Assembly (NCBI GenBank): GCA_937864265.1
Contig: CALMIR010000202.1
Span: forward strand, 25,697-89,696
Length of the DNA stretch: 64,000 bases
DNA from: an uncultured Saprospirales bacterium
GTDB lineage: Bacteria; Bacteroidota; Bacteroidia; Chitinophagales; Saprospiraceae
Direction: 5' to 3'
A program made the translations under genes and the position numbers. The notes beneath the pieces are model-generated. The model saw nothing but the letters and a program-made list of their open reading frames with translations, was not told where the DNA came from and did no database searches. Each line of letters opens with the position of its first letter. The stretch's first letter is position 1. Positions 36,842-44,283 of this stretch are shown here, piece after piece.

Positions 36842-37174
36842 TCAGGCGATGGTTGTATCGACTACTTCCGCTCCTGGGGCATTATTTTTTACCGATTGTA
36901 TGCCTGTCTCCATAGAAGCGGTATTGGCATACATTTGACTGCTGCCGATGATCTGTTTGTTTGCTGCCAATAGGTTGAAGAAGAACTTGCCGTTAGCCGC
37001 TTCTTTGCGCTCATATTGGGCATCTTCTGTGCTGTTTTTCTTGACACTTTCTACGCCGTTTTGCGCAGCTGATTTGCTAGAATATCCCTGGCTGGAAAGT
37101 ACAATTTGACCATTTTTCGCTTTTAAACGGAAATAAAACTGATCGTTGTTTTCACTCTTGAAAATTTCAAACAT
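36842..37174 (-). CDS. YegP/DUF1508 family protein
   Basis: 110 residues made of two copies of the YegP unit: FEIFKSENNDQFYFRLKAKN with GQIVLSSQGYSSKSAAQNGV, then YERKEAANGKFFFNLLAANK with QIIGSSQMYANTASMETGI. Each is a three-stranded sheet and a helix. Small cytoplasmic protein of unknown role, widely conserved. Confidence 0.9.
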   Translation of the reverse strand: MFEIFKSENNDQFYFRLKAKNGQIVLSSQGYSSKSAAQNGVESVKKNSTEDAQYERKEAANGKFFFNLLAANKQIIGSSQMYANTASMETGIQSVKNNAPGAEVVDTTIA

Positions 37175-37223
37175 AAGCTCTAAAGTTTAGTCGTTATAAA
37201 ATGGTTCAATAAGCGATAAAAAC

Positions 37224-37958
37224 CTAATCCTCAATCAAAAAGCTAATAGACACCTGGCTTTGGAGGGTCATATTGCCATCCTGATCCAAAGTGCTATAGG
37301 CGTTGTAGTTGTAAGGATAAGGTGTGTAATTGTCATAGTCGTAGCTTGTTGGGTAGTAATTGTTGTTATTGTACGAATAAACCGGTACCTGATCGATAGA
37401 CAGAACTGCTCCTAATTTGCAGTCCAGGGTTTTTACCATCATTTCCGCCTTTGACTTGGCGTCCAAAAGTGCCTCTTTGACCAACTGCTTCATAGCATTT
37501 GCCTGATCTTTGTATTCTGTGGAAAGGATGCTTCCTGAAAATTGATCCTGCTTTTTCATCGCAGCAATCAAACATTGAAGTTTTTCCAGCTTCTCTATCT
37601 TCAAAGTAATGTATGTCACTCCGTAATAGGCTGCATTGGATACTACGGTAAACTGATCTTCCATGATGGCACTTTCCGGAATATCGCATTTGCCCATCAT
37701 TTCGATCAACTGCTTTTTAGCTCTTTCCAGTTTTAGCTCATTTTCTACTCTTTGTTCCTCGTATTTCACGGCATCAAATGTGTCATAACCATCGTAAGCA
37801 CTGTAGTTATCCTGCAATTCAATAGTAATATTGTACATAATAACATCGGGCTTCACTTTTACGCTAGCCAGGCCATCTACTCGAATGACCCGATCTTGTT
37901 GGGCATAATTTATTGAAGCAATAATCAGACAAAAAGAAAGAATAATCAGGTTTTTCAT
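37224..37958 (-). CDS. SIMPL-domain secreted protein
   Basis: 244 residues. A signal peptide (LIILSFCLIIASINYAQ) precedes VIRVDGLASVKVKPDVIMYN, the start of a SIMPL/YggE (DUF541) domain, and later VKEALLDAKSKAEMMVKTLD and GAVLSIDQVPV. A Tyr/Asn/Pro-rich loop (YNNNNYYPTSYDYDNYTPYP) sits before the last strand (NMTLQSQVSISFLIED). YggE-like proteins are linked to oxidative stress tolerance; their mechanism is unclear. It lies 49 bases after mrdA on the same strand, so it could be read through from the shape operon. Confidence 0.85.
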   Translation of the reverse strand: MKNLIILSFCLIIASINYAQQDRVIRVDGLASVKVKPDVIMYNITIELQDNYSAYDGYDTFDAVKYEEQRVENELKLERAKKQLIEMMGKCDIPESAIMEDQFTVVSNAAYYGVTYITLKIEKLEKLQCLIAAMKKQDQFSGSILSTEYKDQANAMKQLVKEALLDAKSKAEMMVKTLDCKLGAVLSIDQVPVYSYNNNNYYPTSYDYDNYTPYPYNYNAYSTLDQDGNMTLQSQVSISFLIED

Positions 37959-38006
37959 AAATAGGTTTGTTTTATAGGTATTGATAAAAACCGGGGCTTC
38001 CCGATA

Positions 38007-39872
38007 TTAAGGCAATATTGGCATTAGATTGGCTTCCAGCATGCGTTTTTCCAGGTATTCTCTTGTTGGATCTATAGAACCGTTGATGTATTTTTCTATC
38101 ATCAAACTGGCAATGGGAGCGGCATAAACACCGCCAAATCCAGCGTTTTCGACATAAACGGCAATAGCGATCTCTGGATTGTATTTGGGGGCAAAGGCGA
38201 AGAAAATGGAGTGGTCTTCACCATGTGGATTTTCGGCAGTACCCGTTTTCCCACATACGGAGACCCCGGGAATATTGGCTACGCGCGCAGTACCTGCCTG
38301 TACGACTTGCTCCATCCCATCAATGACCAATTCAAAGTATTTATCCTGAATATTGATTTCGTGCTTTTCTTTGTAGGCGGCCAATTCCACTGCTTTTTCA
38401 TCGCCATTGATCGCTTTTATCAAATGCGGTCTATAATAATGGCCTCTATTGGCAATGATAGCCGCAAGATTAGCCATCTGCAGATTTGTCAATAACAGTT
38501 CTCCCTGGCCTATCCCTAGGGAGCGTATCCAAATCGAATTCCATTTTTGCCCAGCTTGTTGTTTTCCAAAATGCTGGTTGTAAAATTCGGACGATGGGTA
38601 AAATCCCCCCTTTTCCCTGGGAATATCAATGCCGGTAACTTTGCCAACATTGAATTGATCCAAATAGCTGTTGAAAATATCCAGTCCGGCCTGCGGGTTG
38701 TAAAAGCCGCCTGCTTTGTCCACAATATCGCGAAAAACAGTAACAAAGTATGCATTGCAAGAATACTGGATACCTGTTTGGACGTTGTAACAAGTCGGAT
38801 GTCCGTGGCAGCCAGTCAAACGCATGCCCCCGAAGAAATAAGCCCCCGGGCAGGAAACGACTTTTTCGGGCGTAATGGCACCTGTCTCCAGGCCGATCAG
38901 GGCAATGATAGGCTTGAAAAGAGAACCCGGAGGATATTGAGCCATAATAGAACGATCAAAGAGGGGCAAATTGGGATCTTCCACCAAGCGCTTATACGCT
39001 TCTCCTCTTTCTCGATCTATGCTGAGTTCATTAGGATCATAATTGGGCGTGCTTACCATTGCCAACACTTCACCTGTAGCGGGCTCTATGGCAACGATAC
39101 TGCCAATTTTATTTTGCATCAACAATTCGCCATAAGCTTGCAGCTCGAGGTCAAGCGAAGAAGTGAGGTTGTTTCCCGATACAGGATCAAGGTCAGTGGA
39201 TCCTTCTAAAAAACCAACTTCTCTGCCTAAATTATCTTTAAGCATGAGTTTGCTCCCTTTTTCGCCTTTCAACAAGGCTTCATAAGCGCTTTCCAAACCG
39301 CCCGCACCGATGTAATCGCCAGATGCGTAAACTTCCTTGTTTTTGTTGATATCTGCCTGATCGACCTCTCGAATATAACCGATTACGTGAGCGGCGTTGG
39401 TATGAGGGTAGCCTCTAGCATGGCGCAAGCGAGCTGAAAAACCAGGAAATTCGTATAAGCGCTCTTGAAATTGTGCAAATTTTTGTGCAGAAACTTTACT
39501 TACGAAAACAAAAGGTACCGATTTGGAATAGCGGGGATCCCGCCAGTTTTTTTCCAAAGTTTTTTCAAAATAGTCGCGTGTGATGCCCAGCAATTCGCAA
39601 AAAGCCAGGGTGTCCATCTTTTTACTGACCTGGTTGTAAGTAACCATTAAATCGTAGGTCGGATCATTGTGAACCAATAAGCGGTCGTTCCTATCATAAA
39701 TGACTCCCCTCGAAGGATAAATGACATACTCGTCAATTGTTGTGGCCTCTGCTTTTTGCCGATAGGTGGAATCGATCAATTGGATATATAAGGCGTTTAC
39801 AGCCAACACCAAAGCAGTAAAGATGAATAAGCCCCTAATCCAGATTTGTCGGTTGCTGTAAGAATCGGACAC
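38007..39872 (-). CDS. mrdA: penicillin-binding protein 2 (elongasome transpeptidase)
   Basis: 621 residues. A single N-terminal membrane anchor (GLFIFTALVLAVNALYIQLI) is followed by the PBP dimer domain (IYPSRGVIYDRNDRLLV). The transpeptidase domain has SxxK in YPPGSLFK (Ser about 317), SxN in QYSCN and KTG in CGKTGTAENPHG (about residue 542). It cross-links peptidoglycan during cell elongation in the periplasm. It is the last gene of mreB-mreC-mreD-mrdA, three bases after mreD. The usual rodA partner does not follow. Confidence 0.96.
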   Translation of the reverse strand: MSDSYSNRQIWIRGLFIFTALVLAVNALYIQLIDSTYRQKAEATTIDEYVIYPSRGVIYDRNDRLLVHNDPTYDLMVTYNQVSKKMDTLAFCELLGITRDYFEKTLEKNWRDPRYSKSVPFVFVSKVSAQKFAQFQERLYEFPGFSARLRHARGYPHTNAAHVIGYIREVDQADINKNKEVYASGDYIGAGGLESAYEALLKGEKGSKLMLKDNLGREVGFLEGSTDLDPVSGNNLTSSLDLELQAYGELLMQNKIGSIVAIEPATGEVLAMVSTPNYDPNELSIDRERGEAYKRLVEDPNLPLFDRSIMAQYPPGSLFKPIIALIGLETGAITPEKVVSCPGAYFFGGMRLTGCHGHPTCYNVQTGIQYSCNAYFVTVFRDIVDKAGGFYNPQAGLDIFNSYLDQFNVGKVTGIDIPREKGGFYPSSEFYNQHFGKQQAGQKWNSIWIRSLGIGQGELLLTNLQMANLAAIIANRGHYYRPHLIKAINGDEKAVELAAYKEKHEINIQDKYFELVIDGMEQVVQAGTARVANIPGVSVCGKTGTAENPHGEDHSIFFAFAPKYNPEIAIAVYVENAGFGGVYAAPIASLMIEKYINGSIDPTREYLEKRMLEANLMPILP

Positions 39873-39874
39873 GG

Positions 39875-40408
39875 TTAACTTTTTTTAGCACTTTTTGGAA
39901 ATATCAATACGATAACGCTGATAAAAAACATGGAAAAGATAAAAGTAAAAAAAGTTTTTGTTAAAATGCTAATTATATAAACATGAGAAAATGCATCGAG
40001 CCAATAATAAGCAAAAATGTGTATTCCCATTAAAATGGCTGTATATCTAAAAAACCAAGTCGCTCCCATATGGCCAATACTGGGCGAATGGTTGACATTA
40101 TACCCCTCCCGCGGTTCGAACCAAGCCAAGATGTAAGGCCGAGCGCCCGCCGTCAACACATTGCAGGCGGCATTTAGGCCATAGGTGTCATAGGAGAAAT
40201 CAACCATTAATCCCATTAAAAATGCTGTCAGCAAAATGACCATTCTAGGTGTGCGAATCGGCAGCATCAAAATGAAAAGCGGATAAATCAAGGCATTTAC
40301 AAAAATAAAGCCCTGCCAATCCAATAAAGATAGTCGTTTGAGAAAAAGTATCTGAATCAGATACAGAAAAATAAAACGTACCGTATTCAATACGACTAAG
40401 TTACTCAT
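39875..40408 (-). CDS. mreD: rod-shape-determining protein MreD
   Basis: 177 residues, almost wholly hydrophobic with about five spans (FIFLYLIQILFLKRL; GFIFVNALIYPLFILMLP; MVILLTAFLMGLMVDFSYDT). FSYDTYGLNAA is the usual MreD phrase. It overlaps mreC by eight bases, in line with translational coupling, and abuts mrdA. It is an inner-membrane part of the elongasome. Confidence 0.9.
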   Translation of the reverse strand: MSNLVVLNTVRFIFLYLIQILFLKRLSLLDWQGFIFVNALIYPLFILMLPIRTPRMVILLTAFLMGLMVDFSYDTYGLNAACNVLTAGARPYILAWFEPREGYNVNHSPSIGHMGATWFFRYTAILMGIHIFAYYWLDAFSHVYIISILTKTFFTFIFSMFFISVIVLIFPKSAKKS

Positions 40409-41243
40409 TCCTCTCTTTTTCTAGTTCCCTAAATTCATCTTGCATCTCATGCTTAGTCACATAAACATAATCAATCTTGGATAAATCGCTGGCCAATTTT
40501 ACTTGGATGGTATAAAAATTGTCGCCTTCTTTGATATAAGGTTTTCCTTCTATGGTACCAACAAAAATGCCTCTGGGAAATATCTGAGAATAGCCACTGG
40601 TGATGACGGTATCGCCTACTGCTACTTTGGCGTGCTTGGGAACGGCGTCCAATTGCATCAACTCGGGGTCAATGCCATTCCAGACTAAAACCCCGAAATA
40701 ACCACTGCCTTTTATACTGGCGCTGATTCTCGACTGGCTGTGTAAAACGGACATTACCTGAGAGAAATGCGATGAAGTGGCATTGACTACGCCTACAATA
40801 CCCTGCCCGTCGGCTCCAATCACCCCCATCACATGGGGTTCAATGCCATGTTCACGCCCTTTATCCAGCCTTAAATAATTGTTGTTTATGGAAACTGAAT
40901 TGCTGATGACGGAGGCTTTGATGTAGGTAAAGGCTTGCAAAATAGAATCTCCATCAACAGAACCGGTGATGGCTTTGTTCGAATAGAGTGCATTATCCTT
41001 CTCTTCCAGCAATTGGATGTTTCTGGTTTGAAGCTCCAACAAATCGGCTCGAATGCCAATGTAATCGACCATGCCATCCATCCTAGCCTCAACGACATTG
41101 GTCAATATCCCCCAGGAGTTCCAAAAAATTTCACTTTGTTGAGGATTATTTTGTACCAACAAAACAAGAGAAAGCCCTTCCAATAACCAGAACAGCAAAG
41201 AAGCACCATACGCTCCGAAAAGCTGTAGCATGCCTCGCAACAT
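40401..41243 (-). CDS. mreC: rod-shape-determining protein MreC
   Basis: 280 residues. An N-terminal span (GASLLFWLLEGLSLVLLV) is followed by a helix (LLELQTRNIQLLEEKDNALY) and the beta-rich periplasmic domain: ISNSVSINNNYLRLDKGREH, GVIGADGQGIVGVVNATSSH and VAVGDTVITSGYSQIFPRGI, all family landmarks. The scaffold links MreB/MreD to PBP2. It lies 15 bases downstream of mreB. Confidence 0.95.
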   Translation of the reverse strand: MLRGMLQLFGAYGASLLFWLLEGLSLVLLVQNNPQQSEIFWNSWGILTNVVEARMDGMVDYIGIRADLLELQTRNIQLLEEKDNALYSNKAITGSVDGDSILQAFTYIKASVISNSVSINNNYLRLDKGREHGIEPHVMGVIGADGQGIVGVVNATSSHFSQVMSVLHSQSRISASIKGSGYFGVLVWNGIDPELMQLDAVPKHAKVAVGDTVITSGYSQIFPRGIFVGTIEGKPYIKEGDNFYTIQVKLASDLSKIDYVYVTKHEMQDEFRELEKERNE

Positions 41244-41258
41244 AGTAGCTCGTTTATA

Positions 41259-42290
41259 TTACACGCTTCTTCTATCAATCAAAAAGGAAAAGCGGTGTGT
41301 GTTTTTCAATGCAATACCAGTACCGCGCACAACAGCCCGCAGCGGGTCTTCCGCCACGTGCACATGGAGTTTGGTTTTTTGCGCAATACGCTTATCAAGC
41401 CCACGCAATAAAGCCCCACCGCCAGTAAGGTATAAGCCTGTTCTGTAAATATCAGAAGCCAATTCAGGTGGGGTTGCTTCCAATGCTTTCAATACGGCAT
41501 CTTCGATTTTAGTAATCGATTTGTCTAGGGAGTGGGCTATTTCTTTGTAATTGACCTTGATTTGCTTGGGGATACCTGTCATCAAATCGCGGCCATTTAC
41601 GGCCACATCTTCTGGCGGGTTTTCCAATTCCTGCAATGCTGAACCTACCTCTATTTTGATCTGCTCTGCCGTGCGCTCACCAATGAGAATATTGTGCTGG
41701 CGCTTCATAAAGCTCATGATATCATTGGTGAATTCATCGCCTGCAATGCGTATAGATTGGTCACAAACGATACCCGAAAGGGCAATGACAGCAATTTCTG
41801 TCGTACCGCCACCAATGTCGATGATCATATTCCCAACGGGCTCTTCCACGTCCAACCCAATGCCGAGCGCTGCCGCCATGGGTTCGTGAATCAGATAGGT
41901 TTCTTTGGCGTTGACATGGTCGGCAGATTCAAAAACGGCTCTTTTCTCTACTTCTGTTATACCAGAAGGAATACAGATGACCATCTTCAAATGGGTAAAA
42001 AAGCGCTTGCGCCGACCAATCATGCGAATCATCCCTTCGATCATACTCTCCGCAGCCTGAAAATCGGCAATGACGCCGTCTTTCAAGGGCCGTATCGTTT
42101 TGATGTTTTCATGGGTTTTTTCGTGCATTTGCATGGCCTTATTGCCAACTGCAATGGTCTCTTTGCTTCTGCGATCGATGGCAACAATAGAAGGTTCATC
42201 TACAACGATTTTCCCATCCTGTATAATGAGGGTATTGGCAGTTCCCAAATCTATGGCTAGCTCTTGGGTAAAAAAGCTGAACAGTTTCAT
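41259..42290 (-). CDS. mreB: rod-shape-determining actin homologue MreB
   Basis: 343 residues. Actin-fold nucleotide motifs are complete: AIDLGTANTLIIQDGKIVVD (phosphate 1), MIIDIGGGTTEIAVIAL (phosphate 2) and LYLTGGGALLRGLDKRI (adenosine). The cytoskeletal filament organises wall synthesis at the inner face of the membrane. First gene of the mreBCD-mrdA unit; its promoter should lie in the 42.29-42.54 kb gap. Confidence 0.97.
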   Translation of the reverse strand: MKLFSFFTQELAIDLGTANTLIIQDGKIVVDEPSIVAIDRRSKETIAVGNKAMQMHEKTHENIKTIRPLKDGVIADFQAAESMIEGMIRMIGRRKRFFTHLKMVICIPSGITEVEKRAVFESADHVNAKETYLIHEPMAAALGIGLDVEEPVGNMIIDIGGGTTEIAVIALSGIVCDQSIRIAGDEFTNDIMSFMKRQHNILIGERTAEQIKIEVGSALQELENPPEDVAVNGRDLMTGIPKQIKVNYKEIAHSLDKSITKIEDAVLKALEATPPELASDIYRTGLYLTGGGALLRGLDKRIAQKTKLHVHVAEDPLRAVVRGTGIALKNTHRFSFLIDRRSV

Positions 42291-42544
42291 TAAAGCTGAT
42301 CCCTGATTTTTATGTTCAAACTAAATTGATAAGTGAGGAGAATTTCCCGACAGGCTAAAATTAGCACCAAAAATTGTAAATTTCCTATTCCTGTAGCAGA
42401 ATCAGGTTTTTTTGGTCATTTTTATCCCGCTCCCCTTCAATGCCGCAAAGCAACACAAAATTTATCGAAAAAGAAAGTATCTGCTCAGATTATTATCTTA
42501 TTGTTTTACAGGCAGGTACACCGCATCCAGATTTGTCCTGTTTC

Positions 42545-43822
42545 TCAAATTCCAACCACGACTTCCCACATATCTTCTTCCAGAAAATATTTTTGAGCGG
42601 TTTCTCTCAATTCCTCTGGCGTAACGTTTCTGGTATGCTCCACCATTTCTTCAAAATAGGTCATTGGCAAGTTATCCAGGATTTGCACCTTCACTACATC
42701 ACTTACGTTAAATGAGCCATCCAACATGGTCAAATAACCGCCTATCATATAGTTTTTAACCATCTCCAATTCCTCTGCATCAACCAATTCCTCCCGGATG
42801 ACGGCCATTTCGTGGTAAATCTGTTTTAGAGTATCGTTGACGAACTCATTGCCAACCTCTGTGCCAATATACCAACAACCATCGAGCAACATGGGATCAA
42901 GGGTTGAGTAAATATTATAGGTGTATCCTTTTTCTTCCCGAATATTGCCCATGAGCCGTGAGCCGAAGTAACCGCCAAAAAGGGTATTCAACACGTTCAT
43001 ATTCAAATAATCTGCATGATGCCTATTGAAAAGCTGCCTGCCAATTCTTATAGCTGTTTGGGATTTATCCTCTAATACTATTTTTCTTTTTCCCGGCGCT
43101 TCTTCCGAATGGACAATCAATGGCTGTTCGACTTTGAGTCCTGGTCGAATGGCTTGGCTGAGCGCGTCATCTATTAGACTAAAAAGATCGTCTGTGATTT
43201 TCCCGCTTAAAAATACCTGGCAATTGCCTGCATGAAAAAGTCGTTCATAGTGTTCCATTAAATCATCGCGGGTAAGCGCATCGTACATCTCAGGGAAACT
43301 GTTGTACCCATAAGGGTGCTGTGTGCCAAAAATCAGCTCTGTGATGGTGCGATAGGCGACTACATCGTTTTTGGTGAGGTCAATTTTGAGCCGCTTTTTA
43401 CTGCGTTTGACGAGCGTGTTCAGTTCTTTCTCGGGAAATACCGGATGGGCCAGGATGTCCGCTAGAATGGGCAATACTTTATCAAAATGCTTGGTAAGCG
43501 AGTATAAGACGAAACTGGAATGATCCAGGTTGAAGGAAGTCCCCAAGGTGGCGCCATAAAAATCAAGCGTTTCTGCAATCTCGGCGCTAGTACGGCTTGG
43601 CGTGCCTTCCCGCATCATGGAAAGGCAGGATCTAGCCGCTAACTTTTTGCGTTCTTGTGCTCGCCCTACGGTGAATACCACTTCTAAACGAACCACATCC
43701 TGAGTGCCCAGATTAACTTCTGTCAATGGAATACCACAACTCAAAACTTTTTGATGTATATTTTTTGGAAGTTGCAGTTTTCCAACTTGGCGAAAAGCCG
43801 GCGCCATGCTTCGATCAAGCAT
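42545..43822 (-). CDS. M16-family peptidase homologue lacking the zinc motif
   Basis: About 425 residues from the ATG at 43822 (MLDRSMAPAF); the frame continues upstream but would overlap moaD on the other strand. The two M16 halves are recognisable: VVFTVGRAQERKKLAARSCL, SMMREGTPSRTSAEIAETLD and the C-terminal FGGYFGSRLMGNIREEKGYT, with the R..Y pair of M16. Where active members have HxxEH there is SCLSM, so this is the non-catalytic partner type. M16 enzymes usually act as a pair; no catalytic partner is adjacent. No signal peptide with this start. A TAnnTTTG box lies 19 bases upstream. Confidence 0.85.
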   Translation of the reverse strand: MLDRSMAPAFRQVGKLQLPKNIHQKVLSCGIPLTEVNLGTQDVVRLEVVFTVGRAQERKKLAARSCLSMMREGTPSRTSAEIAETLDFYGATLGTSFNLDHSSFVLYSLTKHFDKVLPILADILAHPVFPEKELNTLVKRSKKRLKIDLTKNDVVAYRTITELIFGTQHPYGYNSFPEMYDALTRDDLMEHYERLFHAGNCQVFLSGKITDDLFSLIDDALSQAIRPGLKVEQPLIVHSEEAPGKRKIVLEDKSQTAIRIGRQLFNRHHADYLNMNVLNTLFGGYFGSRLMGNIREEKGYTYNIYSTLDPMLLDGCWYIGTEVGNEFVNDTLKQIYHEMAVIREELVDAEELEMVKNYMIGGYLTMLDGSFNVSDVVKVQILDNLPMTYFEEMVEHTRNVTPEELRETAQKYFLEEDMWEVVVGI

Positions 43823-43840
43823 ATCTTTTTTTTTGGTGGG

Positions 43841-43848
43841 CAAAGATA
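43841..43848 (-). promoter_or_regulatory. predicted -7 box of the M16 gene
   Basis: On the minus strand TATCTTTG fits TAnnTTTG exactly and lies about 19 bases before the ATG at 43822, which supports that start. No well-spaced TTTG is seen at -33. Confidence 0.5.
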
Positions 43849-43898
43849 TGCCGTTTTTCAAACGTTTTGCTACCTTTATTGGGCAAAACACACACATC

Positions 43899-44141
43899 AT
43901 GCAAGTTCGAGTAGTCGCTTTCGGTATTGCAAAAGACATTTTGGGCGCAAATACCCTACTTGTTTCTATTTCGCCTGAGTCAACGGTAAGCGATTTGAAA
44001 AACTTTCTTTGTGAAAACTACCCAGCTTTCAACAAGTTGCGTTCGTTTTCTATTGCGCTGAACACGACTTACGCCGATGATAACGCGGCTATTCAAGCTA
44101 CGGATGAAGTAGTCATCATACCCCCTGTGAGTGGCGGCTGA
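43899..44141 (+). CDS. moaD: molybdopterin synthase sulfur carrier subunit
   Basis: 80 residues from the ATG at 43899 (MQVRVVAFGIAKDILGANTL). The ubiquitin-like fold of MoaD/ThiS is indicated by STVSDLKNFLCENYPAFNKL, DDNAAIQATDEVVIIPPVSG and the terminal Gly-Gly that is adenylated and thiocarboxylated. It carries sulfur for molybdopterin synthesis. The frame also extends upstream to 43806, but that would overlap the divergent M16 start and is not needed. No other moa gene is in the window. Confidence 0.9.
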   Translation: MQVRVVAFGIAKDILGANTLLVSISPESTVSDLKNFLCENYPAFNKLRSFSIALNTTYADDNAAIQATDEVVIIPPVSGG

Positions 44142-44283
44142 CTTTTGGTGTCAGGCTATTCGCACTGCTAAAATAATCCCATATACAAAATAGGTCTCTA
44201 TGTTTGGTTTGGCTCACTCAGCGATGTGGCCAATGCAGCCATTTATCAAATTATGCCCATACGGACGCTATCATTTGAAAACT

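Noticed and set aside
37997..38005. Fourth hairpin-element copy from CTTCCCGAT near the mrdA stop
   Set aside because: Only nine bases match; no inverted partner or terminal sequence is present.
40110..40125. tRNA T-arm-like GGTTCGAACC
   Set aside because: It lies inside mreD coding sequence and has no acceptor or anticodon arm around it; no tRNA gene was found in the window.
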